The notes beneath the pieces were generated by a model. It made no database searches. It was not told where the DNA came from and saw only the letters and a list, made by a program, of their open reading frames with translations. A stretch of 58,896 nt of DNA from Betaproteobacteria bacterium (GTDB taxonomy: Bacteria > Pseudomonadota > Gammaproteobacteria > Burkholderiales > JAEUOS01). Positions 41,513 through 49,768 of the stretch are shown piece after piece. A program made the position numbers and the translations under genes. The stretch covers positions 1-58,896 of the forward strand of contig JAQGMJ010000078.1 in NCBI GenBank assembly GCA_028292405.1, written 5' to 3'. How positions within the stretch are numbered: position 1 is the stretch's first letter; every line of letters starts with the position of its first letter.

Positions 41513-42595
41513 ATGAAACTGTTCAAAAAACTACTGGCCGTTGCCGCCGTTGCCGCCCTGAGCGGCAGCCTGGCCGCCGACGCCGCCGATCCGGTCAAGA
41601 TGGCCTGGGTCTACCTGGGCCCGGTGGGTGACGGCGGCTGGACCTACGCCCACGACCTCGGCCGCAAGGCCGCCGAGGCAAAGATGGGCGCCAAGATCTC
41701 GACCACCATCGTCGAAAACGTGCCGGAAAGCGCGGATGCCGAGCGCGTCATCCGCGACCTGGCCACCAAGGGCAACAAGATCATTTTCACCACTTCCTTC
41801 GGCTACATGGACTCGACCCTGAAGGTCGCCAAGTCCTTCCCCAAGGTCAATTTCTATCACGCCACCGGCTTCAAGGACGCCGCCAACGTGGCGATTTACA
41901 ACTCGCGCATGTATGAGCCGGCGTATCTGGCGGGCGTGATCGCCGGGCACGTGAGCAAGAAGGGCGTGCTGGGCTTCGTCGCCTCCTTCCCGATTCCCGA
42001 GGTGGTGCGTAACATCAACGCCTACACCATGGGCGCGCGCAGCGTGAACCCGAAGATCACCACCAAGGTGGTGTGGATCTCCAGCTGGTTCGACCCGTCG
42101 AAGGAACGCCAGGCCGCCGAAGCGCTGATCGGCCAGGGCGCCGACGTGCTGCTGCAGAACACCGACTCCTCCGCCGTGCTGCAAACGGCACAGGACAAGG
42201 GCGTGCTGGCCTTCGGCTGGGACTCCGACATGACCCAGTACGCCCCGAAGGCGCACCTGGCTTCGTGCATCGAAGTCTGGGGCCCCTACTACACCTCCGT
42301 GGCCGAGGCTGCCGTCTCCGGCAAGCCGATGACCAAGGCGGTCTGGGGCGGCATCAAGGACGGCATGAACGACCTGGTCTCGGTCAGCTCGCTGGTGCCG
42401 CCGGCCGCCGCCAAGATGGCCGCCGCCAAGAAGGCGGACATCGCTTCCGGCAAGTTCAACGTCTTCGCCGGCCCGATCAAGGGCCAGGACGGCAAGGACA
42501 AGGTGCCTGCCGGCAAGACCCTGACCGACAAGGAAATCGACGGCATCAACTGGTACGTCGAAGGTGTCGAAGGCGCCGTGCCGGGCGCCAAGTAA
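41513..42595 (+). CDS. BMP-family substrate-binding protein (right importer)
   Basis: A 360-residue periplasmic receptor. I use ATG 41513, preceded by GAGGAGATCC and starting a good signal peptide that ends near residue 25 (DAAD); the frame is open 17 codons upstream without such support. Family blocks are KMAWVYLGPVGDGGWTYAHD, FPKVNFYHATGFK, AGVIAGHVSKKGVLGFVASFPIPEVVRNINAYTMGA and FGWDSDMTQYAPKAHL. Its ligand is likely a purine nucleoside or base because three purine deaminase genes follow. A strong hairpin (42618-42641) separates it from the deaminase genes. Confidence 0.94.
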   Translation: MKLFKKLLAVAAVAALSGSLAADAADPVKMAWVYLGPVGDGGWTYAHDLGRKAAEAKMGAKISTTIVENVPESADAERVIRDLATKGNKIIFTTSFGYMDSTLKVAKSFPKVNFYHATGFKDAANVAIYNSRMYEPAYLAGVIAGHVSKKGVLGFVASFPIPEVVRNINAYTMGARSVNPKITTKVVWISSWFDPSKERQAAEALIGQGADVLLQNTDSSAVLQTAQDKGVLAFGWDSDMTQYAPKAHLASCIEVWGPYYTSVAEAAVSGKPMTKAVWGGIKDGMNDLVSVSSLVPPAAAKMAAAKKADIASGKFNVFAGPIKGQDGKDKVPAGKTLTDKEIDGINWYVEGVEGAVPGAK

Positions 42596-42617
42596 TCCGG
42601 CATACTTGCGGTAACGG

Positions 42618-42641
42618 CAAGGCCCGCTCAGGCGGGCCTTG
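42618..42641 (+). terminator. Strong hairpin after the BMP gene
   Basis: A perfect 10-base stem (CAAGGCCCGC / GCGGGCCTTG) with a TCAG loop lies 23 bases after the BMP stop codon. The nearest U-run (six Ts, 42659-42664) is 17 bases beyond the stem, inside a second small hairpin (GGCGT / ACGCC). It may partly terminate, or protect the transporter message and uncouple it from the enzyme genes. Confidence 0.55.
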
Positions 42642-42740
42642 CTTGCGTCAGACAGGCGTTTTTTCCGGACGCCAGGCGTTTTGCCAAGCTGTTCAGCGGT
42701 CACCCCAGCTTCCACAAGGCCGCACGCTTAGAGGTTCATC

Positions 42741-43751
42741 ATGGCAACCGACATCGCCGACTACATCCGCCGCCTGCCGAAGGCGGAGCTGCACATCCAT
42801 ATCGAAGGCTCCCTTGAACCGGAGCTGATGTTTTCCCTGGCAGCGAAACACGGCATCAAGCTCCCCTATGCAGACGTGGAAGCGGTGCGCCGCGCCTACG
42901 AATTCCACAACCTGCAGGAATTCCTCGACATCTATTACGCCGGCGCCGCCGTGCTCGTCGAGCGCAGCGACTTCCGCGACCTGATGTTCGCCTATCTCAA
43001 GCGCGCGCACGCCGACGGCGTGGTGCACAGCGAAATATTTTTCGACCCGCAGACCCATACCGCGCGCGGCATTTCGACCGGCACGGTGATCCAGGGCCTG
43101 ACCGACGGCATGGCCGAGGGCAAGCGCGCCTTCGGCATCACCAGCGAGCTGATCCTCTGCTTCCTGCGCCACCTGAGCGAGGAAGAAGCGTTCAAGACCC
43201 TGGAGTTGGCGATGCCCTACCGCCGCCTGTTCATCGGCGTCGGCCTGGACTCCTCCGAGGTCGGCCACCCGCCCGCCAAGTTCGAGCGCGTGTTCGCCCG
43301 CGCCCGCGAGCTGGGCCTGCGCGTGGTCGCCCATGCAGGCGAGGAAGGGCCGCCCGCCTACGTCACCGAGGCGCTGGACCTGCTGAAGACCGAGCGCATC
43401 GACCATGGCGTGAGGAGCGAAGCCGACCCCGCGCTGTGCAAGCGCCTGGCGAAGATGCAAATGCCGCTCACCGTCTGCCCGCTGTCCAACGTCAAACTGG
43501 CGGTGTTCAAGAAGGCTTCCGACCACAACCTGAAGCGCCTGATGGACCTGGGCCTGATGGTCACCGTCAACTCGGACGACCCCGCCTATTTCGGCGGCTA
43601 CATGCAGGACAACTTCATGGCGATGGCGGAGGGCCTGAAGCTGACGTCCGCCGAGTTGAAGACTCTGGCCGCCAATTCGATCACTGCCTCCTTCCTGCCC
43701 GAGCCGGCGAAAAAGCAATGGCTGGCGCGCATCGAGGGGGTGGCGGCATGA
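42741..43751 (+). CDS. Adenine deaminase (Pa0148-like)
   Basis: A 336-residue amidohydrolase of the adenosine deaminase fold. H18 and H20 (ELHIHIEGSLEPELMF) start the metal site; HAGEEGPPAYVTEALDLL, RIDHGVRSE and the terminal VNSDDPAYFGGYMQDNF complete it. FFDPQTHTARG, VGLDSSEVGHPPAKF and the short length match the Pseudomonas Pa0148 group, shown to deaminate adenine rather than adenosine. The product would be hypoxanthine plus ammonia. It overlaps the Rieske gene by four bases (ATGA), so both are made together. A true adenosine deaminase is the less likely alternative. Confidence 0.92.
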   Translation: MATDIADYIRRLPKAELHIHIEGSLEPELMFSLAAKHGIKLPYADVEAVRRAYEFHNLQEFLDIYYAGAAVLVERSDFRDLMFAYLKRAHADGVVHSEIFFDPQTHTARGISTGTVIQGLTDGMAEGKRAFGITSELILCFLRHLSEEEAFKTLELAMPYRRLFIGVGLDSSEVGHPPAKFERVFARARELGLRVVAHAGEEGPPAYVTEALDLLKTERIDHGVRSEADPALCKRLAKMQMPLTVCPLSNVKLAVFKKASDHNLKRLMDLGLMVTVNSDDPAYFGGYMQDNFMAMAEGLKLTSAELKTLAANSITASFLPEPAKKQWLARIEGVAA

Positions 43752-44785
43752 GCGCTTCTACCGTCACTTCTACCGTCACTCCTACCACCAATCTGGCGGT
43801 CCTCAACGACTGGCATCCGGTCGCAGACGCACGCGAGGTGCTCGCCGACAAGATCGTGCCCGCCACCTTGCTCGGCCAGGACCTGGCGCTGTTCCGCGAT
43901 ACGGACGGCGCGGTTCACGCCTGGGAAGATCGCTGCCCGCATCGCGGCACGCGCTTTTCCATCGGCCGCATCGAGAACGGCGAAGTGGTGTGCGCGTATC
44001 ACGCCTGGCATTTCACGCCCGGCGGCCAGTGCACCAAAATCCCCGCCCTGCCCGACCATACGCCCAGCGCCGCCACCTGCGCCCGCACCTTCAAGGCAAA
44101 GGAGCAATACGGCATGGTCTGGGTGTGCCTGGGTACCCCCGCCGCCGACGTGCTGCCCTTCCCAGAATACGCCGAACCCGGCCTGCGCAAGGTGCTGTGC
44201 GGGCCGTATGAAGTGGCCACCAGCGCGCCGCGCATCATCGAGAACTTTCTCGACATGGCGCACTTTCCCTATGTGCACACCGGTATCCTCGGCGACCCGT
44301 CGAAGACGGCGGTGCGCGACTACAAGGTCGATACGGCCTGGGTCGATACCGCCGGCGACAAGGGCATACGCGCCACCGAATGCTTTTTCTGGCAGCCGCA
44401 AACCAACAGCCTGGCGCACGGCGGCAGCGAGGTCGAATACACCTACCGCGTGGTGCGCCCCTTCACCGCCATCCTGACCAAGGCCCCGGAGGCCCAGCAG
44501 GATTTCTGGGAAGCCATCAGCCTGCATGTACAGCCGCTGGAAGAGGAAAGAAGCCGGGTCTGGCTGGTGCTGGCGGTGACCAACTTCGAGCAGTCAGAAG
44601 CCGATCTGCGCGCCTTCCAGGAAAGGATATTTGCCGGCGACGTGCCTATCCTGGAGAACCAGGTGCCCAAGCGCCTGCCCCTGGCCGCCGGCGCCGAAAT
44701 GCCGATGCGCTGCGACCGCATGTCGCAAGCCTATCGCCGTTACCTGTCGGACCGCGGCGTGCGTTTTGGAGTGATACCGGATTGA
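43748..44785 (+). CDS. Rieske non-heme iron oxygenase, possible purine hydroxylase
   Basis: A 345-residue oxygenase subunit. The Rieske cluster is held by C63-H65 (CPHRG) and C82-H85 (CAYHAW). The mononuclear site follows as ENFLDMAHFPYVH, giving N166, D169, H172 and H177. The length and single-subunit layout are those of VanA, methylxanthine demethylases NdmA/B and HpxD of Klebsiella. It overlaps adenine deaminase upstream and guanine deaminase downstream by four bases each, so hypoxanthine or xanthine hydroxylation is plausible. No reductase partner is nearby. The Ser/Thr-repeat N-terminus (residues 1-14) is probably disordered. Confidence 0.9.
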   Translation: MSASTVTSTVTPTTNLAVLNDWHPVADAREVLADKIVPATLLGQDLALFRDTDGAVHAWEDRCPHRGTRFSIGRIENGEVVCAYHAWHFTPGGQCTKIPALPDHTPSAATCARTFKAKEQYGMVWVCLGTPAADVLPFPEYAEPGLRKVLCGPYEVATSAPRIIENFLDMAHFPYVHTGILGDPSKTAVRDYKVDTAWVDTAGDKGIRATECFFWQPQTNSLAHGGSEVEYTYRVVRPFTAILTKAPEAQQDFWEAISLHVQPLEEERSRVWLVLAVTNFEQSEADLRAFQERIFAGDVPILENQVPKRLPLAAGAEMPMRCDRMSQAYRRYLSDRGVRFGVIPD

Positions 44786-46080
44786 GCGCGCGCACTGCTT
44801 ATCGCGGCACCCTGGTCGATTTCACTGACGACCCACGCGTCAGCGCCGGCGCGCTGCGGGTGATCGACGACGGCCTGCTGGTGGTGAACGACGGCAAGGT
44901 TGAAAGCGCCGGGCCGGCCGCCGCCGCGCTGGCGGCGCTGCCGCCGGGCACGCCGGTGGTCGACCATGGCGGCAGCCTGATCATGCCGGGCTTCATCGAC
45001 GCCCACGTGCATTACCCGCAAACGGACGTGATCGCCAGCCACGGCAAGCAATTGCTCGACTGGCTGACCGACTACACCTTCCCTACCGAAAGCAGCTTTG
45101 GCGACGCAGCCCATGCCGCCACAGTCGCAGAATTCTTCCTCGACGAACTGGAGCGCAACGGCACCACCACCGCCGCCATCTACGCCACCATCCACCCGGA
45201 GTCGGTGGACGCAATTTTCGCTGCCGCGCAGAAGCGCAACATGCGCGTGATCGCCGGCAAGGTGATGATGGACGTCAACGCGCCCGACTCGCTGCGCGAC
45301 GAGGCCGAGCAGTCCTACGCCGACTCGAAAATGCTGATCGAGCGCTGGCACGGTAAAGACCGCCTGCTCTACGGCATCACGCCGCGCTTCGCCGCCACTT
45401 CCACCGAGCGCCAGCTCGAACTTGCCGGTAAGCTGATGGACGAGCATGCTGGCATGCACATGCAAACCCACCTGGCGGAAAACCATGCCGAGGTGAAATG
45501 GATCGCCGAGCTCTTTCCCTGGAGCAAGAGCTATCTCGGCGTCTACGAAAAATTCGGCCTGGTGCGCCCCGGCTCGCTTTACGGCCACTCGATCCACCTG
45601 AGCGCGGACGATTGGCGTACTCTGGGTGAGAACGGCGCCGCGGTGATCCACTGCCCCACCTCCAACCTGTTCCTCGGCAGCGGCCTGTTCGATCTCGACG
45701 CCGCCAATGCCTCCGGCACCCTCGCCGGATTGGCCACGGATGTGGGCGGCGGCACTTCCTTCTCCATGCTGCGCACCATGCATGAAGCCTACAAGGTGGC
45801 GCAACTGGCCCGCCGCCCCTTCACCAGCCTGGACGGCTTTTACCTCGCCACCCTGGGCGGCGCGCGTTCGCTCGGCCTGGCCGACAAACTCGGCAATTTC
45901 GAAGCCGGCAAGGAAGCCGACTTCATCGTCCTCGACCCCAAGGCCACGCCCCTGATCGAACGGCGCTACGGCATCGCGCAGGACATGACGCAAAAGCTGT
46001 TCGTGCTGATGATGCTGGGGGACGATCGGCTGGTGGCGCGAACCTACATCCTCGGCGAGCCGGCACGCCTCTCCGCATAG
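44782..46080 (+). CDS. guaD: Guanine deaminase
   Basis: A 432-residue zinc amidohydrolase turning guanine into xanthine and ammonia. The start is TTG 44782, nested in the upstream stop (TTGA), with GGAG ten bases before it. Metal and family motifs: GFIDAHVHYPQTDVI, MHMQTHLAENHAEV, LYGHSIHLS, IHCPTSNLFLGSGLFDL and LATDVGGGTSFSML, all typical of GuaD. The length is close to that of the E. coli protein. Translation is coupled to the Rieske gene. The downstream 184-base gap may hold a separate promoter for the next genes. Confidence 0.95.
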   Translation: MSARTAYRGTLVDFTDDPRVSAGALRVIDDGLLVVNDGKVESAGPAAAALAALPPGTPVVDHGGSLIMPGFIDAHVHYPQTDVIASHGKQLLDWLTDYTFPTESSFGDAAHAATVAEFFLDELERNGTTTAAIYATIHPESVDAIFAAAQKRNMRVIAGKVMMDVNAPDSLRDEAEQSYADSKMLIERWHGKDRLLYGITPRFAATSTERQLELAGKLMDEHAGMHMQTHLAENHAEVKWIAELFPWSKSYLGVYEKFGLVRPGSLYGHSIHLSADDWRTLGENGAAVIHCPTSNLFLGSGLFDLDAANASGTLAGLATDVGGGTSFSMLRTMHEAYKVAQLARRPFTSLDGFYLATLGGARSLGLADKLGNFEAGKEADFIVLDPKATPLIERRYGIAQDMTQKLFVLMMLGDDRLVARTYILGEPARLSA

Positions 46081-46264
46081 CCGCGCGGTGGCTCGGTACG
46101 AGGCACCGCGTGCGCAGCGGGCGGGCACACGCGCGGCGTCCCGCACGCCTCTGGTGCGATTCATGATGCGATGCCGGCTGTTTCGGCCAGATCCATGGCA
46201 TGTGCTTTGCATGATTCCGTCATCCCATTCCCGGCTTGCCTCCACCAGGCCAAAGGAGCGCACG

Positions 46265-47260
46265 ATGATTTTCTATACTCCGCCGAAAACCGCCGACCAT
46301 ATCCCGGTGATCGACTTCACCGACGCCTTTTCTCCCGACCTGGCGAAACGTGAAGCAGTGGCCTGGGAAATTCACAAGGCCTGCCGTGACGTCGGCTTTT
46401 TTTATCTCGCCGGACATGGCGTGGCGCCGGCAATGATCGAAGCGCAATTCGAGGCGGCACGCGGGTTCTTCGCCCTGCCGAACGATACGAAGGAACTGGT
46501 GAACCTGAGCCGCTCGCGCTCCGGCTTCGGCTACGAGCCAATGTCGGGCCAGACGCTCGACAGCGGCACCCCGCCCGACCTGAAGGAAGGTTTCCAGTGC
46601 GGCATGGACCTCCCGGATGACCACCCCTACGTGCTGCGCGGCCTGGAACGCTACGGCCTGAACCAGTGGCCGGCGAGCCTGCCGGGCTTTCGCGCGCAGA
46701 CCCTGGCTTACCACGCCGCGATGATGGACCTGTCGCGCAAGCTGCTCTCCATCATCGCGCTGTCGCTGGACATCGACGAGAATTTCTTCCATCCCCTGAC
46801 CGAGACGCCGATCGCCACCTTGCGCATGCTGCACTACCCGCCGCAAAAGGCGGACGCCGCCGCCAACCAGCTGGGCGCCGGGGCGCATACCGACTGGGGC
46901 CTGGTGACCCTGCTGGCGCAGGACACGGTGGGCGGCCTGGAAGTGCGCAACGCCGCCGGCGAGTGGATTCGCGCCACGCCCATCGAAGGCACCTTCGTGG
47001 TCAACACCGGCGACCTGCTGCAGCGCTGGTCCAACGACATGTACAAGTCGAACATGCATCGCGTGCTCAACAGCAATACCTCCGGGCGTTCGCGCTACTC
47101 GATCCCGTTTTTTCAGGACGGCGACAACGACGCCATCGTCTCCTGCTTCGAGTCCTGCCGCGACGCCGAGCATCCGGCCAAATATCCGGACTGCAATGTC
47201 GGCGAATACCTGGGCATGAAAATCCGCGAGACCTACGGCATCTCGCGGGCGGCGGCATAG
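46265..47260 (+). CDS. Isopenicillin-N-synthase-like 2OG-Fe(II) oxygenase
   Basis: A 331-residue non-heme iron enzyme. ATG 46265 follows AAAGGAGCGCACG; the frame is open upstream without a site. The N-terminal DIOX_N region (IPVIDFTDAF) is followed by the iron ligands H208 and D210 (GAHTDWG) and H265 (SNMHRVLN), with R277-x-S279 to bind 2-oxoglutarate. The blocks LRMLHYPPQ and ATPIEGTFVVNTGDLLQRWSND resemble fungal thymine-7-hydroxylase among others. In this purine cluster a nucleobase hydroxylase is a reasonable hypothesis, but the family is very broad. It shares one base with the following VOC gene. Confidence 0.88.
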   Translation: MIFYTPPKTADHIPVIDFTDAFSPDLAKREAVAWEIHKACRDVGFFYLAGHGVAPAMIEAQFEAARGFFALPNDTKELVNLSRSRSGFGYEPMSGQTLDSGTPPDLKEGFQCGMDLPDDHPYVLRGLERYGLNQWPASLPGFRAQTLAYHAAMMDLSRKLLSIIALSLDIDENFFHPLTETPIATLRMLHYPPQKADAAANQLGAGAHTDWGLVTLLAQDTVGGLEVRNAAGEWIRATPIEGTFVVNTGDLLQRWSNDMYKSNMHRVLNSNTSGRSRYSIPFFQDGDNDAIVSCFESCRDAEHPAKYPDCNVGEYLGMKIRETYGISRAAA

Positions 47261-47655
47261 TGGTCAAACTGGAAGTCAGCTATTTCGCCCGCGATATCGA
47301 CGCGCTGGCGGTGTTCTACACCAGGCTGTTCGACGTGCAGACCATCGACGCCGTCGCCTCGCCGATCTATCGCGCGGTGGATTTCTACGGCACCCGTCTT
47401 GGCATCCACGATTTCAAGGCCTACGATCTGCTGGAAATCGGCGGCCGCAGGATGAAGGGCGCCATCCCCAAGCCGGTCGGCACCTACATCACCTGCAATG
47501 TCGATAGCCGGGAAGAACTCGATACCCGTCTCGCACGCGCGCTGGACCTCGGCGCCAAGTTGCTGAAGGCACCCTACATCAGCTATTACAATGCCTGCCA
47601 GGTCGTGCTGGCCGACCCGGAAGACAATATGTTCCGCATCAATTTCCAGATGTAG
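47260..47655 (+). CDS. VOC/glyoxalase-family protein
   Basis: A 131-residue vicinal-oxygen-chelate protein starting at GTG 47260, whose first base is the last base of the upstream TAG. The two beta-alpha-beta-beta-beta modules are visible as VKLEVSYFARDIDALAVFY and TRLARALDLGAKLLKAPYIS with ending ADPEDNMFRINFQ. It would form a dimer with metal sites. Members are glyoxalases, dioxygenases, epimerases or binding proteins. Its tight coupling to the 2OG dioxygenase suggests it acts on that enzyme's product. No reaction can be assigned. Confidence 0.8.
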   Translation: MVKLEVSYFARDIDALAVFYTRLFDVQTIDAVASPIYRAVDFYGTRLGIHDFKAYDLLEIGGRRMKGAIPKPVGTYITCNVDSREELDTRLARALDLGAKLLKAPYISYYNACQVVLADPEDNMFRINFQM

Positions 47656-47675
47656 GGCGCGACGAGAAAAGTGCA

Positions 47676-49082
47676 ATGGCGATAACCTTGATCCGCAATG
47701 CCGAAGTGGTGGTGACCATGGACCCGCTGCGCCGCGAAATACGCGGCGGCGCCGTGGTGGTCGAAGACAAACGCATCGCCTTCGTCGGCACGGCCATCGA
47801 GGCGCAGGAGTGGATCGCCGCCGACCCCGCGCGTACGCCGGAGGCGACCATCGATGCGACGGGTTGTGTCGTGACCCCCGGCTTGGTGAACTGCCACCAC
47901 CATCTGTTCCAGACCCTGACGCGCAGCATCGGCACCGGCCGCGGCTTAAAGCTGTTCGACTGGCTGAAAATGCTTTACCCGATCTGGGGCGGCCTCAACG
48001 GAGAAGCCGTGTACACCTCCGCCAAGGTCGGCTTAGCCGAGTTGCTGCTCTCCGGCGCCACCACGGTGGCCGATCACCTGTATATGTTTCCCAACGGCGC
48101 CCGGCTGGACGACGAGATCGCCGCCGCCGCCGAACTCGGGGTGCGCTTTCACCCCACGCGCGGCAGCATGAGCCTGGGCCAGTCCAAGGGCGGCCTGCCG
48201 CCGGACAACCTGGTGGAAAATGAGCAGGACATCCTCGACGACAGCCTGCGGGTGATCGAGGAATTCCACGACCCCGAGCCGTTTTCAATGCTGCGCATCG
48301 GCCTGGCGCCCTGCTCTCCCTTTTCGGTGAGCGCGGACCTGATGCGCGAGTCGGCACGCATGGCGCGCGGCTTTCGCAACGTCGGCCTGCACACTCACCT
48401 GTGCGAGACTCTGGACGAAGACCGCTTTTGCCTGGAGAAATTCGGCGCGCGGCCGATCGACTACGCGGAGTCGCTGGAATGGCTGGGCAAAGATGTCTGG
48501 TTCGCCCACATGGTGCACCCGAACGCCGAGGAGGTGAAACGCCTCGGCCACACCTGCAGCGGCATTTGCCATTGCCCAAGCAGCAACATGATTCTGGCTT
48601 CCGGCATCGCGCCGGTGCGCGCGATGGTCGATGCCAGGGTGCGGGTCGGCCTCGGGGTGGATGGCTCGGCCAGCAACGATGGCAACCACATGCTGGGCGA
48701 GGCGCGCCAGGCGATGCTGTTGCAGCGCGTCGGCTGGCCCGGCTTCGAATCGAGCGCGGACCGCATGTCGGCACGTGAAGCGCTGGAACTGGCGACGCTG
48801 GGTGGCGCGAAGGTGCTGCAGCGCGATGACATCGGCAGCCTGGAAGCGGGCAAGGCCGCCGACCTGGTGGCATTTCGCATCGATGGCCTGCATCACGCGG
48901 GCGCGCTGGGCGACCCCGTGGCGGCACTGCTCACCTGCGCGCCGGCCTCGGCCTGGCTATCGATGATCAACGGCCGCGTGGTCGTTGAGGGTGGTCAGAT
49001 CAAGGGCCTGGACATGCGCACCCTGATCGACAAGCACAATAGCATCAGCCACGCCATGCAAGTGCGTGCAGGCGTGGCCTAA
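47676..49082 (+). CDS. 8-oxoguanine deaminase
   Basis: A 468-residue amidohydrolase. Metal ligands are in NCHHHLFQTL, LHTHLCETLDED and the GLGVDGSASND strand; HMVHPNAEEV and HCPSSNMILASGIAPVRAM are typical of the group that includes Pseudomonas Pa0142, shown to turn 8-oxoguanine into urate. Related enzymes of this clade deaminate hydroxyatrazine or isocytosine, a possible alternative. Together with guaD and the adenine deaminase it makes three purine-base deaminases in one strand-wise cluster. It starts 20 bases after the VOC gene and is convergent with the glycine-zipper gene. Confidence 0.9.
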   Translation: MAITLIRNAEVVVTMDPLRREIRGGAVVVEDKRIAFVGTAIEAQEWIAADPARTPEATIDATGCVVTPGLVNCHHHLFQTLTRSIGTGRGLKLFDWLKMLYPIWGGLNGEAVYTSAKVGLAELLLSGATTVADHLYMFPNGARLDDEIAAAAELGVRFHPTRGSMSLGQSKGGLPPDNLVENEQDILDDSLRVIEEFHDPEPFSMLRIGLAPCSPFSVSADLMRESARMARGFRNVGLHTHLCETLDEDRFCLEKFGARPIDYAESLEWLGKDVWFAHMVHPNAEEVKRLGHTCSGICHCPSSNMILASGIAPVRAMVDARVRVGLGVDGSASNDGNHMLGEARQAMLLQRVGWPGFESSADRMSAREALELATLGGAKVLQRDDIGSLEAGKAADLVAFRIDGLHHAGALGDPVAALLTCAPASAWLSMINGRVVVEGGQIKGLDMRTLIDKHNSISHAMQVRAGVA

Positions 49083-49098
49083 GCCCGTACAAAAAGGG

Positions 49099-49608
49099 TC
49101 AGACTTTCGCGCGTTGCCAGTTGTGGTCAACGCGATCCCAGGCGGCGCGCGCGGCGACGCGGGCTTCGGCCCATTCGGCTGAAGCGCTAGTCTTGCGGCG
49201 CTCATAGGCCTGCTTCAGTTCCGGCTCGATGTCGTCGAAGCGACGGCCATTGTGCGCGGTGCGCGCTTCCCAGCCGGTCTGGTAGGCGGGGGCATAGTAT
49301 TCGTAGCTCTTGTCCTTGGCGTAGTACGGCTCGCGCACGAAATACTCGCGCCAGTAGATTTCCTCGGCAGTCGGATTGAGCGACTCCGCCGCGTTATGGC
49401 CGAGCGCGCCGCCGGCAATGGCGCCGACCGCCGCGCCCACGAGCATGCCGGCAGGACCGCCGGGAATGCCCAGCGCGGCACCAGCGAGGCCGGCAGCCAG
49501 CGCGCCGGCGCCGGTACCCACCGGGTGTGCCCCGGTTTCGCCGCTAAGCGGATCGCGGTTCACGTCTTCTTCATTGCTGACGACTTTTCTGGTGATGACC
49601 TTGTCCAT
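49099..49608 (-). CDS. Glycine-zipper domain protein
   Basis: A 169-residue protein. ATG 49608 follows AAGGAGCAGG. Residues about 28-70 form a glycine-zipper/Gly-Ala-rich hydrophobic segment (GAGALAAGLAGAALGIPGG, VGAAVGAIAGGALG), likely membrane-associated. The rest is charged and aromatic (YWREYFVREPYYAKDKSYEY, GWEARTAHNGRRFDDIEPEL), a pattern common in uncharacterised stress-linked proteins of proteobacteria. No signal peptide precedes the zipper. Role unknown; osmotic or envelope stress is a guess from relatives. Confidence 0.8.
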   Translation of the reverse strand: MDKVITRKVVSNEEDVNRDPLSGETGAHPVGTGAGALAAGLAGAALGIPGGPAGMLVGAAVGAIAGGALGHNAAESLNPTAEEIYWREYFVREPYYAKDKSYEYYAPAYQTGWEARTAHNGRRFDDIEPELKQAYERRKTSASAEWAEARVAARAAWDRVDHNWQRAKV

Positions 49609-49727
49609 GTCCTGCTCCTTGTCATGGCGGACCATACCGCCGGTTGCAGCAAGGTTGCTGGTTCCGCGCGCGGCGGTCTGTAGGCGCGCGCCGCTTGTAC
49701 TGTCAGCCGCCGCTGTCAGAAATAAAC

Positions 49728-49749
49728 AGGCCGCGCAAACGCGCGGCCT
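49728..49749 (-). terminator. Rho-independent terminator of the dehydratase gene
   Basis: A perfect 9-base stem (49728-49736 with 49741-49749) and four-base loop, about 20 bases after the dehydratase stop codon. Read on the minus strand it is followed by the U-rich GTTTATT, a good intrinsic terminator. Confidence 0.75.
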
Positions 49750-49768
49750 TTTGGAGGTTTGACCCGCC

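Noticed and set aside
42618..42641. Complete rho-independent terminator separating importer and deaminases
   Set aside because: The stem is strong but the U-run is 17 bases away; I list it as a hairpin that may act only partly.
42741..43751. Adenosine deaminase
   Set aside because: Length and the FFDPQTHT and SSEVGHPP blocks match the adenine deaminase subgroup better.
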